A DNA stretch of 64,000 nucleotides from Sympetrum striolatum (taxonomy: Eukaryota; Arthropoda; Insecta; Odonata; Libellulidae): positions 43,681,393 through 43,745,392 of the forward strand of contig OX388350.1 in NCBI GenBank assembly GCA_947579665.1, given 5' to 3'. The position numbers were made by a program, and so were the translations under genes. Shown piece after piece: positions 33,990 to 45,899 of this stretch (position 1 is the first letter of the stretch; the number at the start of each line of letters is the position of its first letter). Below the pieces are notes generated by a model, which did not search any database, was not told where the DNA came from, and worked only from the letters and a program-made list of their open reading frames with translations.

Positions 33990-36150
33990 ACCATTGAAGA
34001 TTATGTAGTGAAAATAAGATAATATTTAGATATAAGAATAATTTTCAACTCAAGACAATGAAAATTCTAGAACGATTTATCGACAAAGAGAAAAACCCTA
34101 GTAAACGGTGCTTCACAAAAGAAATCGCAGTTTTCGATTGTTTGAATCACTTTTAATACTTCAATAAGTACACCATAAACACAATTTAAAGAGTGTTCAA
34201 TTCTTAGAAACTTAGAAATTCGATAAGGCAGTTCTTTCAATGGAAATATTTACTACTCCAGACGATACAAATCTTTAAATGAAACGTTTCATAAGACAAA
34301 TCTGGGCAAACATGCTGATAGTGCAAGTTAAAAATGAAAAGTTAACCTGTGTAACACGAAAGTCACAAGGGCAGCACTATAAAAAAATTACGCAAAATGA
34401 AATCAAAAACCGGACACATTGCAACCATTCACTTACAGAACACAGTATATATCATAATGAAATGTTTATTTGAAGCATAAATAAAGTATATTAAAGTATA
34501 GGGGAAAATTCCTACCATACTTTACAAGGGAAAAGACATACGATACGGTACTTCGGAAAAAACATACGAGCTTCCGAATATGCAAAAATCCCTCACGGTG
34601 GAGAACTGAGCGCGATTTTCGACAACGGTATTCAAGGGGACCTTTCCAAATGGACCAATCCTGAGGCTGTGGTTACTCCGCTGATTGCTTGGTAACCTTG
34701 GCATCTTTCCGGTGCACTTCCCGCTCTCCCCTTCATGTCAAAAACTTTCCGGTACGCATCCTGGGGGGGGGGGGAAAGGGCTCACAAGTGACGTCATGTC
34801 ATGTGCCTAACGAACGTCCTATGAAACACATTGGTGCTCCTCCTGACATAAATCTCAACTCCGAAGTCTACTTCCCACCGATTAAAAAAACAACCTTTCC
34901 GAGCTATACATCACCTGAAGAGATGGGAAGTCTGAATTCAACTATTGTCCAAAAGTTTCAAACAGGGCAAACCACTTTTTACATCGTGGACAATAAGTTT
35001 TCCTTTCCTTGCTTATATGTTCCTACAGAATCTTATTACTGCTATCATTTAAAAACTACTAATAGATACGAAACCTGGGAGCAGTGGGTACAATTATACA
35101 ATAGATACATAAACATACAGTAAAATGGAGATAAAAACCTTGAGGATCTGAGATATAATGCTAACGAATCTAAATCTACTGCACAAGGAGTTGCATACGA
35201 TAAATATATTTCGTACTGAAGAAATCCTAACTCAAGACATGATTATGGAGTTATCCACGACTCGATACGTTGAAAGCCGTCAATGCTTTTATGTAGTACA
35301 AACGATAGTGGAAATAAAAGTGGTGAATATTCGTGTGATATCTGGTATAAATGCTATGGAAGAAATATACTGTGTGCTTAACAAATGACAAAAACGTCGT
35401 TTACGTGTAAGGGAAATTTATCACACAATCACAAACGCTACATGGTTGTGGTACTGATTTAATTTTCTTAAATTAGTGAAATTACCGCAGAAATTCACAA
35501 AAATTGTTTCTAGCACCTGAGAATGAATATCTAAGAGGATATTTCCTTCAAATATCAATCGAATCATAATAATGAACGTTAGTGCATCATCGAAAGTAGA
35601 AAGGAAATTAGAAAATAAATATATGAAACGCATGTTTAATAATTCATCAGTAATTCGTAAGACCAGTTGGATCCTTAACTTCTCCGCATTCAAGAACCGA
35701 AAGTCCAGTTGAGGGAATGGAAAAGATTGAACAGATGAGGAGTGTGGTAAATATCAACAAGAATGCGTCCATAGTCCTCATACGGGTAATTTATTCAATA
35801 GCGTTTATTAAGGAAAGACCTTGACGTACGTCGTAATTCATCATCACTCATAAACCAGCAGCTTTTAAATTATCTCTACATGAACATGTTATAAAGGACA
35901 TCAATTGAAGATAATTTCACTAATATTTATTATGTCAAGGAAAATATAAAAATACCCCGTCGATAGAGGTATGGTAAGGGATCTAAATCCAATAAAAATA
36001 TTTTCAAACTATCAATAAGTGCGTAATAACTCATGTAGTTCCAAGTACTATAAAATCATACACCACGAGCAACCTAACTCAGAACAGACGACTTTCAGAT
36101 AACTTTCTCTAATCGTTCCCGGTAATTCACCACTGACAAACGAGCACCGA
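33990..36150. other. Mixed DNA, 144-codon unrecognised frame and a poly-G run
   Basis: A plus-strand frame, 34689-35123, contains 12 consecutive G bases near 34763, read as a glycine run. It has no known domain. Homopolymers of this length are unstable, so the frame is unlikely to be conserved. Nothing else recognised. Confidence 0.4.
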
Positions 36151-36159
36151 AAAATTTAC

Positions 36160-36545
36160 TACAGAACTCCGCAGCCTTATCCAACTCCATATCCACGCAC
36201 GACTTTCCATAGATAACGTTCACTCCAATTCTGGTTATTAAACCGCAGATTTCCGCAGAAAAAGCGTGCCGATATTTCCCGCAGACAGAGAGAGGATCCT
36301 GGGGCTCTGAAGCATTTCCTAAAATCGAAGAGAGGGCAATCTGAGCAAGGAATTCCGAATAACTCGACGCCCGAGTCCCGCGACGTATTCGACATTAACT
36401 CGGAGGATCCCTCATTCATTTATCTTCCGGATGCGTGAAAGGGAATGTTTTTTTCGCGGGCGGGGTTCACATACAAGTCGACGCGAACTGAAAACAGTAT
36501 CGAATCCCGTTTGTTTGGCGACAAGATATTCATGCCGGCCCACTT
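36160..36545. other. CpG-rich patch, no recognisable gene
   Basis: CG-rich with an 80-codon minus-strand frame (36177-36419) that has no known motif. Confidence 0.35.
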
Positions 36546-36553
36546 TCATGAAA

Positions 36554-36832
36554 GCAGCATTTAAAGTGGATGTGCATTCCTTACGAGATAATTGAGCATT
36601 TTTTATTGGAGAATTTGTGTATTTCTTATGGGAGAATTTGTGTATTTCTTATGGGAAAATTTGTACATTTCTAATAGGATAAATGTGTATTGCTTACAGG
36701 AGAAATACGCGCAAAGGCATCATTTATAGTGGATCTGAATTCCTGAGGAGATAAATTAATATTTCTTATGGGAGGATTTGTGCATTTCTTGTGGGAGAAA
36801 AGTGTATTACTTACGGGAGAAATACGCGCGAT
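36554..36832. repeat. Nested minisatellite: 24-bp units inside a 163-bp unit
   Basis: Units of the type TTTCTTATGGGAGAATTTGTGTA repeat about four times in 36600-36700 and again in 36760-36830. Each block is headed by GCA(G/T)CATTTA.AGTGGAT.TG (36554 and 36717) and closed by GGAGAAATACGCGC. So a short-period array has itself been duplicated. Confidence 0.8.
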
Positions 36833-36839
36833 GTTATTA

Positions 36840-37430
36840 AATTTGCGTCAAAACATACAATACGTCAAAATCGTTTGAAAGATGTTTAGTGTTGAGTGAA
36901 AGTGATGACCGATATAAGAATGTGATTTACTTTAGATTAATCTCCAACATAATCCCTGAGGAAAAGGTTACATTTTAAGGAATTAACGGGTATTTCTCAT
37001 TTTCTCTTTGAGGAACCATGAGATTCTTTTATACAGAATTCTGATTCAAATCTTTCTCTCTCCGTTAGTGTTATTAATTTTGCAGGTGAAAGTTTTCGAG
37101 GCAAATTTATTAAGGCAATTAATGGTAAAGTCGAAAGTGTAAAGGAAATGAAAATACATGCAGTAATAATACACTATACGACATTTTGTCCGATTCGCAC
37201 AAGAAAAACCAGCGATAAGTTTCTAAGGAATGGAGAATTTATCGTTTTTCAAGTCTGACTTCATACAGTTCATAGGTTATATAAGAAAAACGACCTTTCT
37301 TACGGAAGTAACGCATTACGCGGCGTGGAAGGCGATCATTCGAGCAGCTGAATCACAATAATGTATTCTGTCTTCCTGCTTAACAGCCCAGTCACATAGC
37401 AATTAAATAACTAAATATTACCGAATTATT
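36840..37430. other. AT-rich DNA, no gene seen
   Basis: Nothing recognised. Confidence 0.5.
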
Positions 37431-37770
37431 CGAATGTGGGATGGTTTCCCACCTATAGCAATTTTCAATTCGGTAGTACACCTTTTTGCTGCTGACTTTT
37501 CAACTTGAGTAGCTTTCTCCCGTTGATGTGTCATCGCTCGTAAAATAACGAGTCCCTCGTCACGCGCCAGACCTATCTCGACCCCACGTAAGCGGTAACT
37601 TGTATGTGCATTTATCTCATATTCCATTACTCGCCTCGGCCATTCCGCGTTAACTTTTCCTATTTTATGACGCTTCGAGGAACGATAAGGGGAGGAAAGA
37701 GGTGATTCCTATTTCTAACGGTTATCCGAAGAGATTTGCGGGAACCGTTCTTATACCACATCAACAACAA
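37430..37770. other. CpG-rich patch, no recognisable gene
   Basis: Includes CTCGTAAAATAACGAG, a short inverted repeat, and CGCGTTAAC. The 69-codon minus frame is unlike any known protein. Confidence 0.35.
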
Positions 37771-38129
37771 CTTTGATTCAAGGGATTCGAGCAATTGTTA
37801 GAGACGACTTTCCTCCTGATTGCTTTTATGGCTTCTTTAAAATTCCTCCGTAACATAAGTAATTAATCCCGTAATCTTTTGAGTAAAAATTCCGTTTTTT
37901 TTTAAAGCACGCCACGTTCATAAATATACATTTCTCAGAGGCGCGATAATTCGTAATTGCGTAAAAATACTGCGATAAAGATGCTGAAAGCAGTGAGCGA
38001 GCTTGTTAGTAGTTACCATAAAATGGGGTTTAAAACTACACCATGTGCATTGATAAGCGTAAATATATACAGAAGCGTTAAAGTCGCTGAGTATAATTGG
38101 AAAATGGCAAAAACCAAGAATGAACAGAA

Positions 38130-38195
38130 GTGAAGTGGACATGAACATCCGCTCGGAAATTGGGAGACCGGGGTTCGAATCTAAGACAGCTAAAA
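38130..38195 (+). repeat. tRNA-like SINE relic
   Basis: AAGTGGACATGAACATCCGC (box A side) precedes GACCGGGGTTCGAATC (box B) by about 35 bases. It resembles the head of the 13.9-kb SINE (GTGGACAGCG...CGGGTTC), but the 3' T-arm strand (TAAGACAGC) no longer pairs and no tail is seen. Confidence 0.5.
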
Positions 38196-38462
38196 ACACT
38201 CAACCGATATGACTTATATTAAGATGATTTATGTTAAAATTTTATGTAAAGTAAAGATGTATTAATATTTGTAAGCGTTTTGTAATACCATATATAATAG
38301 GATAAAAAAATGCATTTTTTTTGTATTTGTATGGATTTTATACTATAACAATATAAAAATCTAAAGATAACTATGCATACTAGATGGACTTATGTATTAC
38401 TAAGTGCATAATTTTACAACTATACTTTATCTAACGAGACCTTCGTTCGCTTTAAGAATTTT

Positions 38463-38495
38463 TACTTTCTCCTTATACGAAGTATAGAGAAAGTA
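38463..38495. repeat. 14-bp imperfect palindrome
   Basis: TACTTTCTC (38463-38471) and GAGAAAGTA (38487-38495) enclose TATAC-GAA-GTATA, giving a two-part hairpin with a 2-base bulge and a 3-base loop. It lies about 220 bp from the 3' end of the U6 gene. It may be the terminal hairpin of a mobile element. Confidence 0.6.
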
Positions 38496-38712
38496 TGGTT
38501 TTAGAATAGAATTGTTATGTCAATAACTTACTATTGCTATGACATTATGGTAAACACTGAGGACTGAATGAACTACTGATAGCATCCAAACTATAAAGTA
38601 AAAATATAGGTCGAATGAAACAAAATGTTCTTTAAATCAGATGTTTTTAATTGGAATACTGAAAGATTGTCTTAGATAGAAAGATCAAATTACATGCAAA
38701 ACGATAAGTTGC

Positions 38713-38718
38713 AAAAAA
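38713..38718 (-). terminator. Oligo-T polymerase III terminator of U6
   Basis: Six consecutive T on the transcribed (minus) strand directly after the conserved CCACA end. Confidence 0.85.
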
Positions 38719-38763
38719 TGTGGAACGCTTCACGATTTTGCGTGTCATCCTTGCGCAGGGGCC

Positions 38764-38803
<40 letters not shown>

Positions 38804-38820
38804 ACCGCCGAGGCGAGTAC
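38713..38820 (-). ncRNA. U6: U6 spliceosomal snRNA gene
   Basis: U6 RNA is the catalytic centre partner of U2 in the spliceosome and is made by RNA polymerase III. The minus strand from 38820 reads GTACTCGCC..., then ACATATACTAAAATTGG, with the invariant ACAGAGA box, the AGATTAGCATGG..CC internal stem-loop region, and an end at GTTCCACA followed by six T (38718-38713). From position 20 on I see no difference from the insect-type U6 sequence. In the 5' stem, A3 pairs with U17 where animals usually have G-C or U-A, and U5-G15 is a wobble; the stem is kept by paired changes. A TATA element lies at -26 to -32. This favours an active gene over a retropseudogene. Confidence 0.95.
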
Positions 38821-38845
38821 GGAAAAAAGCAGGTATAGACTGGGC

Positions 38846-38885
38846 ATATATACCCCTAGCAATAGGACCCTTGAATATCGCGAGG
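38846..38885 (-). promoter_or_regulatory. U6 promoter: TATA element and probable PSE region
   Basis: ATATATA at 38846-38852 lies 26-32 bp upstream of the U6 start, as in animal polymerase III snRNA promoters. The proximal sequence element would fall at about 38861-38885 (minus strand TCGCGATATTCAAGGGTCCT). I cannot confirm the PSE because its consensus differs between insect groups. Confidence 0.7.
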
Positions 38886-38899
38886 ACTAATATGGAAAG

Positions 38900-39170
38900 G
38901 AACATAATCCTTTAATTCATAACTTTACTTCAAATTATTACTGTTGGTTAGACGCCGATTAGGATGCTAAACTATAAGAAGTTAATATATTGCTAAAAAT
39001 ATTAATACAAAATGAGTTAAATTATTCATTAAAATTTATCGGAAGTGTTTTTCACTCCGCAAATTTCAATAGGTCAGGAGGCATTGGCATCAACAATCCC
39101 TTATCTTGCGGCTATCACTTGAAAATGACAAAATAATGAAAACGAGGAAGAAAGTCCTCTCCAAATACTA
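38900..39170. other. AT-rich DNA, no gene seen
   Basis: Upstream of U6; nothing recognised. Confidence 0.5.
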
Positions 39171-39174
39171 ACAG

Positions 39175-39240
39175 GGTGTTGGCTACACGATCGACGTTTC
39201 GGCTGCTGATACTGCAGCCATCCTCAGGGTCAATGCCCAT
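39175..39240 (-). repeat. CTGAGGA...GAAACGTCG module (hammerhead-like, best copy)
   Basis: Minus strand: CTGAGGA (39227-39221), one T, then GGCTGC-loop-GCAGCC (a 6-bp perfect stem, 39219-39201), then GAAAC (39200-39196) and GTCGA. Position 7 of the hammerhead core tolerates any base, so CTGAGGA is allowed. The extra T before the stem is not canonical. The CCTGA.GATGGC...GCCGAAACGTCG form is a motif I recall in arthropod retroelement ends, including Penelope-like elements. Confidence 0.5.
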
Positions 39241-39249
39241 GAAAGTGAG

Positions 39250-39715
39250 TGCCAATGAGAATTAACCTATATTGACTTAGCGCTTAAGCCATTAATTTCA
39301 TGTATATTGCATAATACGAAGAGTCAAATGTAAGAAGAAGCTTATTAGTCTCAATCTCGACTAAATTAAAGTTGCTTCATTTAAAATATATTTTTTGCTT
39401 TCCTCACTTTACGTGAATTTCTTTTCAGACCTGCGACGGATTTTCAACCAGTCACATACGTAATTTTCTATAGTAGCATTGGGCATTTTCTTACTATGGA
39501 TGTTGTTTCCAGAATGACGGCCTTTTGAATATTTCTTCGATTCTTTTTGTTGGGAATTTTAATTTATTCAGGACGTGTACACAAGTTTTTAGTTATAATT
39601 CCTGAAACGAATATGACTATCGGTAATATTGTAACTATATCTTGCTTCCTTAGCTCTTTCATTCATTTTCTCCAAAATTTCAGAATATTCACGTCCGTTA
39701 TACAAACCCACACAT
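39250..39715. other. AT-rich DNA, no gene seen
   Basis: Nothing recognised. Confidence 0.5.
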
Positions 39716-39719
39716 TATA

Positions 39720-40400
39720 TTAACGTCACGCCAGACTTGTCGAGCAGCGTTCTCGCATTTCATTCATTAATTCATCAGCGAATTCTGTCGAAGAGAAAAA
39801 TAATTCTCAATTAAAGAGTTCGAGAGAGGGAAATATCGGCCGGTGCTTTCGAAAGGCGACCGCGATAATTTACAAACGGAGGCAAAACGGATCCCGCGTT
39901 CGACGGCTCGTATTTACACAATACTTTATTTCCTTTCGTCGATATTCAGAGTACTCCTCGAGCTCCCCGACATAAACACACACACACATCCCACTATTTA
40001 CGACCTTAATTGCTAAATGATATACATAACTATTGCTCCGTCTGTCCTCGGACGTAAATCAACGGACGCCTGACGACGTGCGCCGCCCGTTGAAACGTTC
40101 TCGGTGTTTATTCAAGTTCATGGACCCCCTGCCTTACGTGCCACTTACGTTTGCAGTCGTTTATCATCCTTTGTTCGCGAAAAAAGTTGCTTCTCTCGTT
40201 TCCAGGAGGTAAACTTGTGTATTATCTATACATACGCAGCCGTTTTCCGTATTCGGAGTAAATATGGCGGGCAAACATCGTTCGAATATTAAATCGAAAT
40301 GCCCTCTGCGTCGATTGCGAACGATAAACAATGCACCGAATAATAACAAGATGATAGCGACTGATCAAATGTGTCCAGCGCCAACGAGGTTAAAAAGCAA
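39720..40400. other. Long CpG-rich patch with a CA microsatellite
   Basis: About 650 bp of CG-containing DNA with a short ACACACACACACA run near 39975. Frames on both strands (62 and 61 codons near 40104-40349) overlap and are not recognisable. One of the longest such patches here. Confidence 0.4.
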
Positions 40401-40420
40401 GGATCGTTCGTAGCTGTCAT

Positions 40421-41080
40421 AAAAATAATGAATGCTACTCGATAAAACAACAGGTAAAATAAGTCATTCGGTTATTAAATAAAGAGCCAATTTTAAAAAC
40501 AGAAAATAGCACCATCAGCATGAAAATATTTCTACCAATATTCGTTCACGTAAAACAAATCTTCTTTACGACTAACCTTGATTCTAATATTTCAGAATAT
40601 ATTTGAAGGTTTGAATACTTTCTCGAAACTATTTCAACCATATTATTTTTGTTTTCTGTAAAATAAATCTGATTTACAGTTTTCCAAAACTCAACATATC
40701 TCGGAATATTTTTGAAATTTTGAACATTTAGGCGAAATTTTTTCAGCAATTGCAGTTTTCTATTAAATCTTTAATGACTGAGTAGAAATAAATTACAAAG
40801 TAGGATGGATTCATGAGCCGACTGTGATAAAAATAGTGAAATCTATTCTTCAAGACAAAACAGAAAAAATAAGTAATTCAGTTACAAATATAAAAATATC
40901 AGGAACCAGGATAAACAAGGAAAATTAATACTGCCTGCGTTAAAATTTGCGTACACTTTTTCATCCACGTAAAAAATCTGATTCAAAACAATACACTAAA
41001 TCCAAACATTCCAGAATATTTTTGAAGGTATGAATGCTTTGTCCAGACTTTATTTCAACTATCAACATTATCCTAAGAAT
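40421..41080. repeat. Diverged repeat, two full and one partial unit, offset about 400 bp
   Basis: Unit 1 (40421-40640) and unit 3 (40826-41060) share ATAAAAATA.TGAA, GA.AAAACA..., AAATAAGT.ATTC.GTTA, TTCATCCACGTAAAA or TTCACGTAAAACAAATC, and CCAGAATATTTTTGAAGGTATGAAT or close variants. A partial unit at 40660-40760 has the CTGATTTACA...CGGAATATTTTTGAA part only. Confidence 0.6.
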
Positions 41081-41089
41081 TCGCATAGA

Positions 41090-42415
41090 ACATTTTATTA
41101 ATCGATTTAAGGCAAATAAATAAGATATACGTAAAACTTTCAGTGATAAACGAACGGTATCACTAGCATCTTAATATCCTTCTTTAGGACTGACGCATCT
41201 TGAATCGAGTGAAACTCGGGCCCTTACGAAATCCTCCTATTTCTATCAACCTCAATAAGAATGCAAAACAGAGCCTTCTTCAAGAAAGGTAGGCAAATCA
41301 TCGAGGCAGGGGAGTGCACTTCCTTTAAGACATGTGAAGAAAATGCCGAATGAGATTCAAATGATCACGCATGACTGCACCGGTACAATGGGTGCCAACC
41401 GAAGAGGAGGTGAGATCGAATTAGAAACTGTTGATAATGGCGGATACGCCAAATCGCGCATTCTTGGTTTAACAAATGATCCAGAGAAATCTGCAGCCGG
41501 CAGCTATTTCTGAGCTTCGTCGGAGCATAAATGTCCTTATTATCACAGGTGAAGATATCTCTCCTGTAAGAGCTACTTATAGCGTAATGAAATGCAAATT
41601 TAAAATGGATAACGAATCTAGGCACAGAGATTTCTGTATTTAACATTTTCACAAGATCAGAAGGACTTGAAAGTAGATAAAATAAAATTATACACCAAAA
41701 ATAACTGAAATTCATACATAATTTCGTAATAAATTATAAATTGTGATGCATAGCTACAATACATCAATATGATGAAGAAAGAAGGTGTTCATAGCGAATC
41801 TTTATGAACTGAGATCAATATATACTTGTAAATAAATTTGTGAGACCTATAAAACTAGTTTTTCTTTAAACAGCAACTTATTTAATTATATTTAATCTCT
41901 CTCTGAATCGAATAATAATTACACCAAACATAAATTAATATTCTGAAAAAAAGGAAAGATATATTCATCATTCCGTAACATTTTGTACGAAAAAGAATAT
42001 CTGAAGAGGAATAAAATTTCTGCAATATCTCTGCCTCCGTGGATTTAACGTTCACCAGTATGATTACTAATTGACCTTAATAAATTTACTATTCATTATT
42101 TAATTTATTACAACTCATTATCTTTACCTAACACTCAACTTTAACGAGATATTTATCGATCAATTAAAAAGTCTTCAAGTAGCCTTATCCATAAACTGTG
42201 TGATAATACTTTGTATTTTTTTACAGCCATTCCCATAGTTTTCCTCTCTGTTTCTATTTACCTAAATACAATTTATGATTTTATTATTGCAAAGTATATA
42301 TAATATAATTCGATAGAATAAAATGTAACAGTATTTATGCAACGACATACATTTGCAATTCCTATACAAAAAACCTATTAATTGACTAAAAATATTTATA
42401 TCATCGATGACGGGT
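41090..42415. other. AT-rich DNA, no gene seen
   Basis: A 116-codon minus frame at 41365-41715 has no recognisable motif. Nothing else. Confidence 0.5.
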
Positions 42416-42419
42416 TTGA

Positions 42420-42965
42420 TGGAATTACTTTTTAGCCTCAATCTCGCCTCGATAAAGACCCTAAATCCTTATCAACGTAACTCTCAATTTCTTCAACACT
42501 TTTCGGGGGAAGTTGCTCGCTGTCAAACAATACTCAGTCCCCTCACTTCGACACACATCGAAGCAAAGGGTAGCGTACATTCCGGGAGTTAAAGCGGCAC
42601 CTATAACGAGAAAGAGAGCATTCCAACGGTGAAGAAGGATAAAACGTTACGATGGACGTAAAAGACGAGGTCTCCGGGTAAAACAAGGGTGTTTCTACAA
42701 GCAGACATTCAAATAAACACGCAACAGACGGAGAAAGGACGCCATCTGCTTACCTATATCGATTTCAAAAGGTACTTTATTTACGGCCCCGTGTTTCATG
42801 ACGACATGCACCTTCCTATGTGAGGGTGGCACAATACCTGTTCTAGAAACATGTAGTTAACGGATCGGCGCTTAGAAAATCTGCTTATTCGTTCGACATT
42901 GATTTAAGAACATGTCCGGGACGGTTGCACCTCATACCACCGCGAGCCATGCATTGTAACAACTG
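42420..42965. other. CpG-containing patch, no recognisable gene
   Basis: Composition rises in CG from 42440 to 42960. No credible ORF or splice pattern seen. Confidence 0.35.
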
Positions 42966-43059
42966 TTTTACCAGTCTCCATATTTGTATCTGCTTGCTTA
43001 TGTATTTAAGAATCCACTGCCATTTTTTCAATACTTGTATATATTCTCTTTGTTCCTGT

Positions 43060-43765
43060 GTATTTTAGTTCATGTGGTGTATTCTAAAATCAAATCGTTG
43101 GTATTGCTAAATATTATTTTGTCTGTATTTTGCTTATTTCCAAAGAGATTATCAGAAAAACCACGTACGTATTTACCTCATATGACATATTAAAAATAAA
43201 ATCGTTGTTATTAATTAATGTATAATTTTGTTTATACTTTGCTTTTATCGAAAGAAGTCACAAATTAATTTAGCTCATACGGTGTATTCTAAAATCGAAT
43301 CGTTTATATCAATGAATATATTATGTTTGTATTTCATTTATCCCGAAAACGAGTTCTAAGAAAACCACCATTTAACTACATATTTACCAACCGTGGCTTA
43401 TTAAAACGTACATAATTTATATTACTGAAGTCATATGACTGAATATAAACATATTATTATATTCACTCACAGCGATTTATGTAAAACTGTACAATCCAAT
43501 TTTGTTTTAGGTGGCTAGCCACAAAACAATCAACTCTATTATTATTATTTGAAATTTGTTTATATTTTCTTATTTTCCTGAAGCAAGTTTTAAGGTATCA
43601 CGTATGTGGTACTTTAAAAATATAATATCGATATTAATGGACATAGTTCGTTAATATTTTGTTGTACGTATTGATTATATTTTGTTAATCTCGAAAGATA
43701 TTACTTAAGAAGTCACGTATGTCACCTCATATGGTGCATTCTAAAATCAATTAGGTGAACCGAAT
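43060..43765. repeat. Satellite-like tandem array, monomer about 105 bp
   Basis: Monomer heads (CTCATATGGTGTATTCTAAAATC or variants) occur near 43070, 43178, 43274, 43385, 43603 and 43727. Bodies share AATCGTT..TAT....AATATTATTTTGT, then GTATTTTGCTTATTTCC and AAGAAA.CCACGTA. Spacing is about 97-124 bp with one gap of two monomers. Divergence is high, so the array is old. Confidence 0.75.
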
Positions 43766-43769
43766 ATAA

Positions 43770-45895
43770 TTTTGAACACACACAAAATATATTGACGCTA
43801 TTTCCAATTAAAATCTTAACAGCTGTGATTTATTTAATGAATGGATTTTCTCGGTTGGGAATATGCAATGAATACATATGCAAAGCCGCAGGTGGCATAC
43901 AATCTGCAATACGGCCATACGAAATATACGATGAAACTAGAATATTTGTCAATTTTTGCCGTATCAGGGATTGCCTCAACACCCAATAACTTCCAATACT
44001 CGAAGTTTAGTTATTTGAAATCGCAAAATCAAAAAATAAACAGAATTCAGCGGTCGTAATAAACAATCGAGGAAGTTTGCGATAAAAAATCTCCAATAGT
44101 AAATATTTTCATCCGCAAATTAGGCTTGGCCAAATAATAGTTCACACGCATCGCAAAATTAATCGGAATGAATTTTCGGCGAATGGTTAGCATAAAGTTA
44201 GTCCACTTTCGAAATTTATGATATTTATTCTCACATGGAAGAATTCTCTTATTTTGACGGACCAGGTGTTGAGCGAACAGCTACATAATCTAGTGCTTTC
44301 AGTTATGTTTATCTAAGTTTGACCTGTTTATCTTCGAATCACATTATTTACCGTCAAAATATGCAGCGCTTAACTTTATGCTGACCCATTTCGACTTTCG
44401 GAAGAGATTTGACTCGGTTATGGCAGTTTATTCCAGCTTTCAAATAATTTCAATGATTCGCAGAATCAGCAGTATTTCAACAGCAATACATCAATATGAT
44501 TTCCTATGGGTACTCCTACTATCAACAAAATATAAATTAGAAGGGAAGAAGAATTATATTAGTGAAAAACTGAAGGGAAAGCACGATATTTAAAGATAAT
44601 ATAAATTCTATCGTTTAAATTCTTATAGAACAAATACCAAATAAAACTGATATTTGCTATTATATTCTCAAATACTCCCTAGAACTCTTTACATTTAACC
44701 TTTAGTTATTTATATTCATTTATTATTTTCATCACAAATTTCACCCCAGCAGGTCAAATAAGTTGCCTTCTTAAAATATAACATATACAAAAAACCTTAC
44801 AATACTGCACATGAGATTTACGCCTCAGAAATATGACAATCATTGATATCAAATTATAGATATGACAATATCTTGGGATTTAACTCGACAATAACAAATA
44901 TTAAGTGCAGAACAAAATAATTGTAGGCAACGTAAAGGGCATCGTGATGGTTCACTGGTTACTGATGGTACTGGGTTAATAAGTGGCTCATTGGGAAATA
45001 TTAAGTTAAGTAACTTGAACATATGATAAGATTTTAGTTTAACTCTTATGACACATTATTTACTAACAATAATAAAAGCACTAATGATAAAAACAATAAT
45101 TATGATTCCGGTGTAAGAAGATCTTTAAACGATCATTAAAAATGAAATAAGCAGTAAGAATAATGTATATTACTCCGTTTTGGCATAGATTATCTGTTTG
45201 TTGCTTTGCATCGGGGAATGTTTTTAAGATTCCATGTTGAAAAGTGTAAAAATAGTAGAGGTAGTAGTACTAACTAACTTATTTAGGCGCCTCAACTGCA
45301 AGAATATTTGCGCCTATACAATTCCAAGAAAGATCAGCTGCAGGAGTTGCATTAATTATATTATGACAATGACAGTGAAAAACCTATCGACAATCTAACA
45401 GACTCCAGATAAAAGTATAAATAAATACATAGATGAACTGTGTGAACAGATAAAACCAAATGTACATGAAAACACAATTTCATGGCAGGTCTGAAAACAC
45501 TGTCAAAAATCCAACAAATGCAAAATTAATATGTTAAAACTGAATAGTCAAAATAAAACAATGTATAGATAAAATCAAGGTTTAGATAAAACACACACAC
45601 TAATCTGTTCCTAATCAGGGACAATATATTTCCCAGGAAGGGTCAAATATGGTAATATAGACTAGTATCCCTAAGAAAACTTAAAAACTCTGAATAAGTT
45701 TCTTAAATGTACAATCTGTTAAGAAACGTATCCTATGATCTTACGATAACATTTTTCCCAACGAATTCTTAGATTTAACAAATTAATTATTTATATTGAA
45801 ATTAAATCTCTGACCAGAATTAAAGCTGATAAAGTACATCAACTCCGACCTAATAATTGTTACGTATAAAGCGTTGGAAAGATATATAAAAAACC
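43770..45895. other. AT-rich DNA, no gene seen
   Basis: Only short chance frames; no repeat structure obvious to me. Confidence 0.5.
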
Positions 45896-45899
45896 CCAC

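Noticed and set aside
34689..35123. 144-codon plus-strand open frame
   Set aside because: Contains an unstable run of 12 G and has no known motif.
38463..38495. loxP-like recombination site (contains TATACGAAGTATA)
   Set aside because: The 13-bp arms and 8-bp spacer of loxP are not present; the resemblance is limited to the inner hairpin.
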